NCBI GenBank assembly: GCA_046565865.1
Contig: JBKHXU010000200.1
Coordinates: forward strand, 1-39,569
Length of the DNA: 39,569 nucleotides
DNA from: JBKHXU01 sp046565865
Lineage (GTDB): Bacteria; Pseudomonadota; Gammaproteobacteria; Acidiferrobacterales; Sulfurifustaceae
Reading direction: 5' to 3'
Shown: in pieces, positions 1 to 6,940 of the stretch
How the letters are laid out: each line of letters opens with the position of its first letter
How positions within the stretch are numbered: position 1 is the stretch's first letter
Translations under genes and position numbers: made by a program
The notes under the pieces: generated by a model
Told to the model about the DNA's origin: nothing
Seen by the model: only the letters and a program-made list of their open reading frames with translations
The model's database searches: none

Positions 1-1
1 G

Positions 2-97
2 CGGATAAATCCGGACTTAGAGAATGATGCGACATGGCGTTACTTTAAGCGAATGGGCAACCGCGAGCCTTTCCCTCATTGGGAGACGCCGGAATAG
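2..97 (+). CDS. C-terminal end of an unrecognised protein (partial)
   Basis: The frame beginning at base 2 is open for 31 codons and ends in TAG at 95-97, followed in frame by TGA. The encoded tail has a plausible protein composition (it includes WRYFKRMGNREPFPHWE) and looks like a real C-terminus, with aromatic and charged residues and no low-complexity run. It lies upstream of dsrA on the same strand. I do not recognise the family, and the body of the gene lies outside the window. It could still be chance reading. Confidence 0.4.
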   Translation, partial: RINPDLENDATWRYFKRMGNREPFPHWETPE

Positions 98-466
98 TGA
101 TTAAGCCCGAGATTTTCGATGAAAACGCGCTAAGCCACTATTCGAACGACGAAAAAAATCCGGACACGCATCGCCAGCCGGCGATCGCTGCATATCTCTT
201 TTGGGTAGGTATTAGGCAACGCGCGCCTCTCCCCAATGAAAGATTTAGTAGGGGCATACAGCCGCATACACTGGCTTGCGACTGGGGTGTAACCCCAAGC
301 AGGGGTCAGCAGTGAAACGACCGGAAGGCACGCAGCAGTCTAGCAAAACCCGATGCGGTGCGCAGGCGGCGCTATCGCATTTCGCCTTTCCCGCATGCGC
401 CCTATTCCGCCCGTCCCGTTTTCCCATTCACGCCTAGCCACGCACCGATCAACGCGTCCGTATAGA
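98..466 (+). other. Intergenic leader upstream of dsrA
   Basis: No convincing gene lies in this stretch of about 370 bases. It should hold the main dsr promoter, but I cannot pick out a good -35/-10 pair. Two small hairpins are visible: atcgcc/ggcgat with a 4-base loop at 170-185, and ggggt/acccc with a 3-base loop at 284-296. Neither is followed by a T run. A weak open frame at 79-315 (TTG start, no ribosome site) is probably spurious. Confidence 0.5.
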
Positions 467-479
467 TAGGAGGTAGTCC

Positions 480-1781
480 ATGGCCCAGAACCAGAAACCG
501 AAGAATCCCGAACGGCATGCGACCTTCATTCCGAAGGAAAAGAAGTCGACCAAGCCATTCCACGACACACCGATGCTCGATCAGCTTGAGAGCGGACCGT
601 GGCCGAGCTTCGTGACGGGCCTAAAGCGCCTGGCGCACGAAAACAACATGATGGTCGACCTCCTCGGCCAGCTCGAGTACTCCTACAAGACGCGTCTCGG
701 TTACTGGAAAGGCGGCACGGTATCGGTCTTCGGTTATGGCGGCGGCATCATCCCGCGGTTTTCGGAAGTGGCGGCGATGTTCCCCGAATCCAAAGAGTTT
801 CACACGCTGCGCGTGCAGCCGCCCGCGGGCAACCACTACACCACCAAGATGTTGCGCCAGCTGTCCGACTCCTGGAAGAAATGGGGTTCGGGCCTGATCG
901 CGTTTCATGGCCAGACCGGCAACATCATGTTCATCGGCACCACCACCGAGAACACCCAGCACTTCTTCGACGAGATCAATGAATACGGTTTTGACCTTGG
1001 CGGCGCCGGCCCGTGCGTGCGCACCGCGATGAGCTGCGTCGGCGGCGCGCGCTGCGAGCAGTCGAACTGCAACGAGCCGAAGATCCACCGCTTGCTGGTC
1101 AACAACTTCATCGACGACATGCACCGCCCGGCGCTGCCGTACAAGTTCAAGTTCAAGGTCTCGGGCTGCCCGAACGACTGCATGAACTCGATCCAGCGTT
1201 CCGATTTCGCCGTCATCGGCACCTGGCGCGACGACATCAAGGTCGACCAGGCCGAGGTGAAGAACTTCATCAACAAGAAGAGCCGCAAGTATGTCATCGA
1301 CAACGTCGTGGCGCGCTGCCCGACCAAGGCGCTGTCGCTCAATGACGACGACACGTTGGCGGTCGACAACCGCAATTGCGTTAAGTGCATGCACTGCATC
1401 AACGTCATGACCAAGGCGCTTTCGCCGGGCGACGACAAGGGCGTGACCGTGCTCATCGGCGGCAAGCGTACGCTTAAGATCGGCGACACCTTCGGCACCG
1501 TCATCGTCCCGTTCATGAAGCTCGAGACTGACGAGGACTACGAGAAGCTGCGCGAGATGGCGGCGAACATCATCGACTTCTGGGCCGAGAACGGTTTGGA
1601 ACACGAACGCTGCGGCGAGATGATCGAGCGTATCGGTCTCGTCAACTTCCTCGAAGGCATCGGGCTTGAAGTGGATCCGAACATGATCAACCACCCGCGT
1701 ACCGGTTCGTACGTGCGCATGGACGATTGGGATCAAGAGGCCGAGAAGTGGATGAACCGCAAGCAGCAGGCGGCCGGCTAA
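480..1781 (+). CDS. dsrA: Reverse dissimilatory sulfite reductase alpha subunit DsrA
   Basis: DsrA pairs with DsrB as the cytoplasmic alpha2beta2 siroheme enzyme, which in sulfur oxidisers converts DsrC-bound sulfur to sulfite. The 433-residue product has the siroheme/[4Fe-4S] ligand pattern C-x5-C at 186/192 and C-x3-C at 230/234. An inserted ferredoxin domain supplies C280 and C300-x2-C303-x2-C306. The length is close to the usual 415-435 residues. A strong ribosome site, TAGGAGGT at 467-474, lies 5 bases before the ATG and fixes the start. It is the first gene of a same-strand cluster running to dsrR. The oxidative assignment rests on the neighbours dsrEFH and dsrL. Confidence 0.97.
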   Translation: MAQNQKPKNPERHATFIPKEKKSTKPFHDTPMLDQLESGPWPSFVTGLKRLAHENNMMVDLLGQLEYSYKTRLGYWKGGTVSVFGYGGGIIPRFSEVAAMFPESKEFHTLRVQPPAGNHYTTKMLRQLSDSWKKWGSGLIAFHGQTGNIMFIGTTTENTQHFFDEINEYGFDLGGAGPCVRTAMSCVGGARCEQSNCNEPKIHRLLVNNFIDDMHRPALPYKFKFKVSGCPNDCMNSIQRSDFAVIGTWRDDIKVDQAEVKNFINKKSRKYVIDNVVARCPTKALSLNDDDTLAVDNRNCVKCMHCINVMTKALSPGDDKGVTVLIGGKRTLKIGDTFGTVIVPFMKLETDEDYEKLREMAANIIDFWAENGLEHERCGEMIERIGLVNFLEGIGLEVDPNMINHPRTGSYVRMDDWDQEAEKWMNRKQQAAG

Positions 1782-1826
1782 GCAACTGCCCGACGACAGT
1801 CAACGAGATTTAGCGGAGATACAAGA

Positions 1827-2924
1827 ATGGCTGAGCAAACACAGGCGGCGGAAAAGAAGCAAATGCGCCCGCCCATCGAGAGCGGATGTCCGGATGGTTT
1901 TCAGTACATGCATCCGCTGATGGTGAAGAACTTCGGCAACTGGAAATATCACGACCGCCCGCGTCCGGGCGTGCTGCACCACGTCGCGCACTCGGGCGAC
2001 GAGATCTGGACCGTGCGCGTCGGCACGCAGCGTCAGCTGGGCCCGTACGAGATCAACCTGCTGTGCGACATCATCGACAAGTACGGCGAAGGCCATGTGC
2101 GCTTCACCATTCGCTCCAACATGGAGGTATCGGTCTCCAAGTGGGAAAAGGTCGAGCCGCTCATCAAGGCGTTCGAGGAAGCTGGCTACCCGGTCGGCGG
2201 CACCGGCAACTCGGTGACCATGATCTCGCACACCCAGGGCTGGCTGCACTGCGACATCCCGGGTACCGATGCCTCGGGCGTGGTCAAGGCGCTGATGGAC
2301 GAGCTGTACGAGGAGTTCATCGACGAGAAGATGCCGAACCGCGTGCACATCACGACCTCGTGCTGCCAGATCAACTGCGGCGGTCAGGGTGATATCGCGA
2401 TCAACGTGCAACACACCAAGCCGCCTAAGATCAATCACGATCTCGTGGCGAACGTATGCGAGCGTCCGTCGGTGGTGGCGCGCTGCCCGGTGGCGGCGAT
2501 TCGTCCGGCGATGGTGAACGGCAAGCCGTCGCTCGAAGTGGACGAGAAGAAGTGCATCTGCTGCGGCGCGTGCTACCCGCCCTGCCCGCCGATGCAGATC
2601 AACGACCCCGAGCACTCCAAGCTCGCCATCTGGGTCGGTGGCAAGAACTCCAACGCGCGTTCGAAGCCGATGTTCCACAAACTCGTGGCCGCCGGCATCC
2701 CGAACAATCCGCCGCGTTGGCCCGAGGCCGCGGAGATCGTGAAGAAAATCCTGCGTGTCTACAAAAAGGATGCGAAGGATTGGGAGCGCGTGGGCGACTG
2801 GGTGGAGCGCATCGGCTGGCCGCGCTTCTTTGAGCTGACCGAGCTGCCGTTCACGAAGTTCCATGTCGACAACTGGCGCGGCTCGCGTTACACCCTCAAC
2901 GCATCCACGCACATCCGGTTCTAG
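1827..2924 (+). CDS. dsrB: Reverse dissimilatory sulfite reductase beta subunit DsrB
   Basis: DsrB carries the catalytically active siroheme of the DsrAB enzyme. The 365-residue product has the expected cluster ligands: C142, then C179, C180 and C184 in the motif SCCQINC. A ferredoxin insertion has C220 and C243-x2-C246-x2-C249-x3-C253. The gene starts 45 bases after dsrA; the spacer has a modest GCGGAG ribosome site. The siroheme it needs can be made by CysG, encoded at 15796-17190, and DsrN (11464-12867) is expected to amidate it. After dsrB comes a 118-base gap with a strong hairpin, unlike the tight spacing further on. Confidence 0.97.
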   Translation: MAEQTQAAEKKQMRPPIESGCPDGFQYMHPLMVKNFGNWKYHDRPRPGVLHHVAHSGDEIWTVRVGTQRQLGPYEINLLCDIIDKYGEGHVRFTIRSNMEVSVSKWEKVEPLIKAFEEAGYPVGGTGNSVTMISHTQGWLHCDIPGTDASGVVKALMDELYEEFIDEKMPNRVHITTSCCQINCGGQGDIAINVQHTKPPKINHDLVANVCERPSVVARCPVAAIRPAMVNGKPSLEVDEKKCICCGACYPPCPPMQINDPEHSKLAIWVGGKNSNARSKPMFHKLVAAGIPNNPPRWPEAAEIVKKILRVYKKDAKDWERVGDWVERIGWPRFFELTELPFTKFHVDNWRGSRYTLNASTHIRF

Positions 2925-2942
2925 GCGGACGTCTTGGAGAGA

Positions 2943-2975
2943 ACGCCCTGTCCCGCTTAAAACGGGACAGGGCGT
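2943..2975 (+). promoter_or_regulatory. Perfect 13-bp hairpin between dsrB and dsrE
   Basis: The arms 2943-2955 (acgccctgtcccg) and 2963-2975 are exact reverse complements around a 7-base loop. The sequence after it (tcgctt) has no real T tract, so a full rho-independent terminator is unlikely. An mRNA stabiliser, a processing site or a partial attenuator that keeps dsrAB message above downstream genes fits better. The function is inferred. Confidence 0.7.
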
Positions 2976-3042
2976 CGCTTGAACGGGTACCGCGCACGGC
3001 ACGGGGCCGCGCAGCGGACACAGACATCAGGGGGCGGTGTAA

Positions 3043-3435
3043 ATGAAGCTCGGCGTATTGGTGAACGAAGGACCGTACACCCATCAGGCCTCGGACTCGG
3101 CCTACCAGTTCACCAAGGCGGCTCTGGAAAAGGGTCACGAGGTGTTTCGGGTTTTCTTCTATCACGACGGCGTCAACAACGGCACGCGCCTGACGGTGCC
3201 GCCACAGGACGACCGCAACATCCAAAAGCGCTGGACCGAGCTCGCTGAGAAACACAAGCTCGATCTCGTCGTCTGCATCGCCGCCGCGCAACGCCGCGGG
3301 TTGCTGGATGAAAGCGAGGCCAAGCGCCATGGTAAAGACGCGCACAACATTGCGCCCGGTTTTCGTATCTCCGGCCTCGGTCAATTGATCGAAGCCGGTA
3401 TCCAGGCCGATCGCCTGGTCGTGTTCGGGGACTAA
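3043..3435 (+). CDS. dsrE: Sulfurtransferase subunit DsrE
   Basis: DsrE is the sulfur-accepting subunit of the cytoplasmic DsrE2F2H2 hexamer, homologous to TusD, which hands sulfane sulfur to DsrC. The product is 130 residues, the same length as I recall for the Allochromatium protein. It has a single cysteine, C78 in LVVCIAAAQRRG, at the known persulfide-carrying position. The ATG at 3043 follows a G-rich GGGGGCGG stretch that can serve as the ribosome site. dsrF follows after 3 bases, so translation is probably coupled. The presence of dsrEFH separates sulfur-oxidiser dsr clusters from those of most sulfate reducers. Confidence 0.95.
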   Translation: MKLGVLVNEGPYTHQASDSAYQFTKAALEKGHEVFRVFFYHDGVNNGTRLTVPPQDDRNIQKRWTELAEKHKLDLVVCIAAAQRRGLLDESEAKRHGKDAHNIAPGFRISGLGQLIEAGIQADRLVVFGD

Positions 3436-3438
3436 GCC

Positions 3439-3831
3439 ATGACCGATGAGATGGAAGGTAACGGCGGCGGGACGATCAAGAAGTTCCTGTTCGTCAACCG
3501 CAAGGCCCCGTACGGCACGATCTACGCGCTCGAATCGCTTGAGGTGGTGTTGATCGGCGCCGCGTTCGAGCAGGACGTGAGTCTTGCGTTCCTCGACGAC
3601 GGCGTGTACCAGCTGGTCAAGGGCCAGAACACCAAGGGTAGCGACATGAAGAACTTCTCCCCCACCTATCGCGCGCTCGAGGGCTACGACATCGAGAAGC
3701 TGTATGTGGAGAAGGAGTCGATGGATGCGCGCGGGATCACCGATAAAGATTTGGTGGTGCCGGTCACAGTCATGAGCCGCGCGGAGATGGCGCAGCTCAT
3801 GGAATCGCAAGATGTCGTGCTGAGCTTCTGA
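3439..3831 (+). CDS. dsrF: Sulfurtransferase subunit DsrF
   Basis: DsrF is the TusC homologue in the DsrEFH hexamer. The 130-residue product contains the family signature NRKAPYGTIYALE near the N-terminus and FLDDGVYQL in the middle. It has no cysteine at all, consistent with a structural rather than sulfur-carrying role. The first ATG (3439) is 3 bases after the dsrE stop; a second in-frame ATG at 3451 would remove four residues and cannot be excluded. The N-terminal stretch EGNGGG is probably a disordered tail. dsrH follows after 10 bases. Confidence 0.94.
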   Translation: MTDEMEGNGGGTIKKFLFVNRKAPYGTIYALESLEVVLIGAAFEQDVSLAFLDDGVYQLVKGQNTKGSDMKNFSPTYRALEGYDIEKLYVEKESMDARGITDKDLVVPVTVMSRAEMAQLMESQDVVLSF

Positions 3832-3841
3832 GGATTATGCG

Positions 3842-4147
3842 ATGACCATGCTGCATACCGTCAACAAATCGCCCTTCGAGCGCAATACGCTCGAGAGCTG
3901 TCTTGCACACGCGCTCAAAGGCAGCGCCGTGCTGCTGATCGAGGACGGCGTGTACGGTGCCGTCAAAGGCACCGTGTTCAGCAAACGCCTGGAAGAGGCG
4001 CTGAAAACCGTTACCGTTTATGCATTGACGCCCGACGTGGAGACGCGCGGCGTGCAAGGGCGACTGATCGACGGCGTCAAGCTCGTGGATTACGGCGGAT
4101 TCGTCGATCTCGTCACGCAACACCAAGCCGTGCAGTCTTGGCTCTAA
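3842..4147 (+). CDS. dsrH: Sulfurtransferase subunit DsrH
   Basis: DsrH is the TusB homologue, the smallest subunit of the DsrEFH sulfur-transfer hexamer. The 101-residue product begins MTMLHTVNKSPFE, typical of the family. It has one cysteine, C20 in LESCLAHA, which matches the conserved Cys20 of characterised DsrH. The motif LLIEDGVYGA follows. The ribosome site is GAGGATT just before the ATG. The gene is 10 bases after dsrF and 37 bases before dsrC, so the four-gene sulfur-relay module dsrEFHC is intact. Confidence 0.94.
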   Translation: MTMLHTVNKSPFERNTLESCLAHALKGSAVLLIEDGVYGAVKGTVFSKRLEEALKTVTVYALTPDVETRGVQGRLIDGVKLVDYGGFVDLVTQHQAVQSWL

Positions 4148-4184
4148 CCCAAACAGTTAATCTGTCGTAACCGAGGAGAACACC

Positions 4185-4517
4185 ATGCCCATCGAAGTGA
4201 ACGGCAAGTCGTACGAGACCGACGAAGAAGGCTATCTCACCAACCGCACCGATTGGAACGAGGACTTGGCGAAGGCCATGGCCAAGGCCGACAACTGCGA
4301 TCTGACGGACAACCATTGGGAAGTGATCAACTTCCTGCGCGAGTACTACGAGGAATACCAGATCGCTCCCGCGGTGCGCGTGCTGACCAAGGCCATCGGC
4401 AAGAAGCTTGGACCGGACAAGGGCAACAGCAAGTATCTGTACGAGCTGTTCCCGTACGGACCGGCGAAGCAGGCGTGCAAATATGCCGGCCTGCCGAAGC
4501 CAACCGGCTGCGTCTAG
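4185..4517 (+). CDS. dsrC: Sulfur carrier protein DsrC
   Basis: DsrC is the small soluble carrier whose C-terminal arm reaches into DsrAB; its trisulfide or persulfide is the physiological substrate, and DsrMKJOP probably processes the linked form. The product is 110 residues. It has the two invariant C-terminal cysteines, C98 (KQACKYAGLP) and penultimate C109 (PTGCV), 11 residues apart, so it is a true DsrC rather than a TusE with one cysteine. An extra C38 is present. The ribosome site GAGGAG precedes the ATG. The last codons and stop lie inside a perfect hairpin (4501-4527). Confidence 0.97.
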   Translation: MPIEVNGKSYETDEEGYLTNRTDWNEDLAKAMAKADNCDLTDNHWEVINFLREYYEEYQIAPAVRVLTKAIGKKLGPDKGNSKYLYELFPYGPAKQACKYAGLPKPTGCV

Positions 4518-4527
4518 CAGCCGGTTG
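4501..4527 (+). promoter_or_regulatory. Perfect 11-bp hairpin spanning the dsrC stop codon
   Basis: The arms 4501-4511 (caaccggctgc) and 4517-4527 (gcagccggttg) pair exactly around a 5-base loop containing most of the TAG stop. The left arm encodes the Thr-Gly-Cys end of DsrC, including the catalytic C109 codon. No T run follows, so it is more likely a 3'-end stabiliser or processing site than a full terminator. The role is inferred. Confidence 0.65.
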
Positions 4528-4606
4528 TCCCGAGCAAAGCGAGGGACCTCCCCACGCGGGCAACGTGCCCGCAGGGAGAGACTGCTTCGCTTCGCTCGCA
4601 ATGACA
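4525..4606. repeat. Dispersed intergenic repeat of the TGTCATTGCGAGCGAAGC type
   Basis: Read on the minus strand from 4606, the segment begins TGTCATTGCGAGCGAAGCGA. This is the start of a class of short palindromic intergenic repeats seen in many bacterial genomes. A 7-bp hairpin, gcgggca/tgcccgc, lies inside it at 4556-4572. A related element is at 15617-15653. It fills most of the dsrC-dsrM spacer. The family assignment is from memory of the consensus. Confidence 0.5.
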
Positions 4607-4638
4607 GCCATTTGTAACAGGCGCATTCGGAGCAAGGC

Positions 4639-5391
4639 ATGTCGGTGGTAACAGTGGTGTACGTGGTGCTGTTCTATATCGCGACGCTGATCCTCGTGGC
4701 GGGGCTCGCGCGGAAGATTTTTATCTTCGCGCGCACCCCGCAACCATTGAAGATTCCGACGACACCCGCCCCGACCACGCGCCCGGGTGTGTGGCTGCGC
4801 ATGCTGCGCGAGGTGACGCTGTTCGAGAGCCTGTTCAAGGCGAATAAGTGGATCTGGATCTTCGGCTGGATCTTTCACTTTTCCCTGTTGCTCGCCTTCT
4901 TCCGGCACCTGCGTTACGTCGTGACGCCCGATTCGTTCCTGTGGCCGCTCATCAGCCTTGAGCTGGTGCAGACCGCAGGCAAGTACGCGGGCTATGCCAT
5001 GGTGGTCGGTTTGCTGGGCCTGCTCGGCCGCCGGATATGGGTCGATCGCGTACGTTATATATCGAGCCCCTCGGATTTTTTGATGCTGGCGTTGCTGCTC
5101 GGTATCGCGCTCACGGGACTTGGCATGACATTCGTCGCGCACACCGATATCGTGTCGCTCAAGGCGTTTGTCCTCGGCATGGTGTTGTTCCAATGGCAAC
5201 CGTTGCCCACCAATCCATTCTTGTTACTGCATCTGGCGCTGGTATTAGTACTCATGATCGTGTTCCCGTTCAGCAAGCTGCTGCACGCCCCGGGTGTCTT
5301 CTTCAGCCCGACGCGCAACCAAGTCGACAACCCGCGCGAGCGCCGTTGGACGGCCGGCTGGAGCGCGCAATCTTCCGGAAAGACGGGATAA
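4639..5391 (+). CDS. dsrM: Membrane cytochrome b subunit DsrM of the DsrMKJOP complex
   Basis: DsrM is the NarI-like cytoplasmic-membrane subunit that carries b hemes and exchanges electrons between quinones and DsrK. The 250-residue product has several hydrophobic segments (roughly residues 3-25, 70-92, 115-130, 147-168 and 190-215). Histidines lie in or near them (GWIFHFS, FRHLRY, LLLHLAL) that could bind heme. It begins the module that includes dsrK, L, J, O and P. The ATG at 4639 follows a weak GGAGCAAGG site; the spacer before it is 121 bases and holds a hairpin and a repeat. dsrK starts 4 bases after its stop. Confidence 0.93.
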   Translation: MSVVTVVYVVLFYIATLILVAGLARKIFIFARTPQPLKIPTTPAPTTRPGVWLRMLREVTLFESLFKANKWIWIFGWIFHFSLLLAFFRHLRYVVTPDSFLWPLISLELVQTAGKYAGYAMVVGLLGLLGRRIWVDRVRYISSPSDFLMLALLLGIALTGLGMTFVAHTDIVSLKAFVLGMVLFQWQPLPTNPFLLLHLALVLVLMIVFPFSKLLHAPGVFFSPTRNQVDNPRERRWTAGWSAQSSGKTG

Positions 5392-5395
5392 ACCC

Positions 5396-6892
5396 ATGGC
5401 CGCTAAAGTTGAAGCACCGGCGCTGAAGGAATTTCTGGATATCCCGCATATCCGCCCCGACGCCATGGCCGGCACCAAGGCCTACGTCGCCAAGCCCGAG
5501 AACAACACCCCGCTCGGCTTCCCGGGCGAGCTGGTCGAGAATTGGGAAGAAAAAGCGGTATTCAAGCTCGGCGAGCTGGTGTCGAAGTCGCGCGCGTTGC
5601 AAGTGTTCCTCGACTCGTGCGTGAAGTGCGGCGCCTGCACCGACAAATGCCACTACTATCTCGGCACGCAAGACCCGAAGAACATGCCGGTGGCGCGCCA
5701 AGATTTACTGCGCAGCGTCTACCGCCGCTACTACACCACTGCCGGTAAGTATTTTCCGAAGCTCGTCGGTGCGCGCGACATGACCAAGGACGTGCTCGAC
5801 GAGTGGTACAACTACTTCCATCAATGCTCGCAATGCCGCCGCTGCTCGGTGTTCTGCCCGTACGGCATCGACACCGCCGAGATCTCCATGGCCGCGCGCG
5901 AGATCATGGATTCGGTCGGCCTGGGTCAGAAGTACACCAACGAAATTTTGGTCAAGGTTCACAAGATCGGTAACAACTTGGGTCTGCCGGGCCCAGCGCT
6001 CGAAGACACCCTGCTCGGTCTCGAAGAAGACGTCAAAGATGAAACCGGTGTCGATGTTAAATATCCGCTCGATCAGAAAGGCGCCGATGTATTGTTGGTC
6101 ACGCCTTCGGCCGACTTCTTCGCCGAGCCGCACGTTGACGGCCTCATCGGCTACGGCAAGGTATTCCATGCCGCCGGCATCTCGTGGACACTGTCGTCGT
6201 ACGCGGCCGAGGCCGGCAACTTCGGTATGTTCGTCGGCTCGTCGGCGAATCTGCAAAAGGTCGCCATGCGCATTCGCGAGGCGGCGCTCGATCTTGGCGT
6301 CAAACGCATTATCGTCGGCGAATGCGGTCATGCCTGGCGCGTCGCCTACTCGTTCTGGAACACGCTAATTGGACCGTTCGATTTCCTGGACAAGCGCTAT
6401 CCGATTCCGCAGCACATCTGCGAGTTCACATACGACTTGATTCAACGCGGCGCACTTAAGTTCGACAAGAGCGCCAACGACGACAAGGTCGTCACGTTCC
6501 ACGACTCGTGCAACGTCGCGCGCGCCTCGCGCATGGGCAATATGCCGGGCGGCCAATTCATCATCCCGCGTGCCGTAGTGCGCGCGGTGGTGAACAAATA
6601 CGTCGACATGGCGCCCGAGACTATTGGCGAGGCGACGTTCTGCTGCGGGGGCGGCGGTGGGCTGCTCACCGACGAGCTCATGGACGTCCGCGTCAAGGGC
6701 GCGATGCCGCGCATGCAGGCGCTGAAGGAAGTCGTCGAGCAACACCATGTCACGCATATTGCGGCGATTTGTGCCATCTGTAAGGCGCAATTCACCAAGA
6801 TCCTGCCTTACTACAAGTTCCCGATGGACATGATCCAGAGCGTCCACGGCCTTGTGAGCAAGGCGATTCGTTTGGGACCGGTCAACTCGTAA
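5396..6892 (+). CDS. dsrK: Iron-sulfur subunit DsrK (HdrD-like) of DsrMKJOP
   Basis: DsrK is the cytoplasmic catalytic subunit, related to heterodisulfide reductase HdrD, and is thought to act on DsrC thiols or disulfide. The 498-residue product has two [4Fe-4S] motifs, C75-x2-C78-x2-C81-x3-C85 and C144-x2-C147-x2-C150-x3-C154. CCG-type cysteine motifs for the special catalytic cluster follow (HDSCNVARASR, TFCCGGGGG, AICAICKAQF). The open frame extends upstream to 5294, but the ATG at 5396, 4 bases after the dsrM stop, gives the conserved N-terminus and avoids overlap with dsrM. Confidence 0.95.
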   Translation: MAAKVEAPALKEFLDIPHIRPDAMAGTKAYVAKPENNTPLGFPGELVENWEEKAVFKLGELVSKSRALQVFLDSCVKCGACTDKCHYYLGTQDPKNMPVARQDLLRSVYRRYYTTAGKYFPKLVGARDMTKDVLDEWYNYFHQCSQCRRCSVFCPYGIDTAEISMAAREIMDSVGLGQKYTNEILVKVHKIGNNLGLPGPALEDTLLGLEEDVKDETGVDVKYPLDQKGADVLLVTPSADFFAEPHVDGLIGYGKVFHAAGISWTLSSYAAEAGNFGMFVGSSANLQKVAMRIREAALDLGVKRIIVGECGHAWRVAYSFWNTLIGPFDFLDKRYPIPQHICEFTYDLIQRGALKFDKSANDDKVVTFHDSCNVARASRMGNMPGGQFIIPRAVVRAVVNKYVDMAPETIGEATFCCGGGGGLLTDELMDVRVKGAMPRMQALKEVVEQHHVTHIAAICAICKAQFTKILPYYKFPMDMIQSVHGLVSKAIRLGPVNS

Positions 6893-6940
6893 GACCGCCA
6901 CGGCAAAAGCACGTAGCACGGCTTAATTAGGAGATTCCCG

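Noticed and set aside
79..315. 78-codon plus-strand open frame upstream of dsrA
   Set aside because: It has a TTG start, no ribosome site and overlaps the tail of the upstream gene; the composition is not protein-like after the first third.
461..466. TATAGA as a -10 box for dsrA
   Set aside because: Transcription would start inside the ribosome site (467-474), leaving no usable leader.
621..1736. Long minus-strand open frame (371 codons) opposite dsrA
   Set aside because: It is a shadow of the GC-rich dsrA codon pattern; its His/Val/Asp-rich composition resembles no protein and it has no ribosome site.
1800..3002. 400-codon minus-strand open frame opposite dsrB
   Set aside because: It is the antisense shadow of dsrB and lies across the dsrB-dsrE hairpin; it has no family features.
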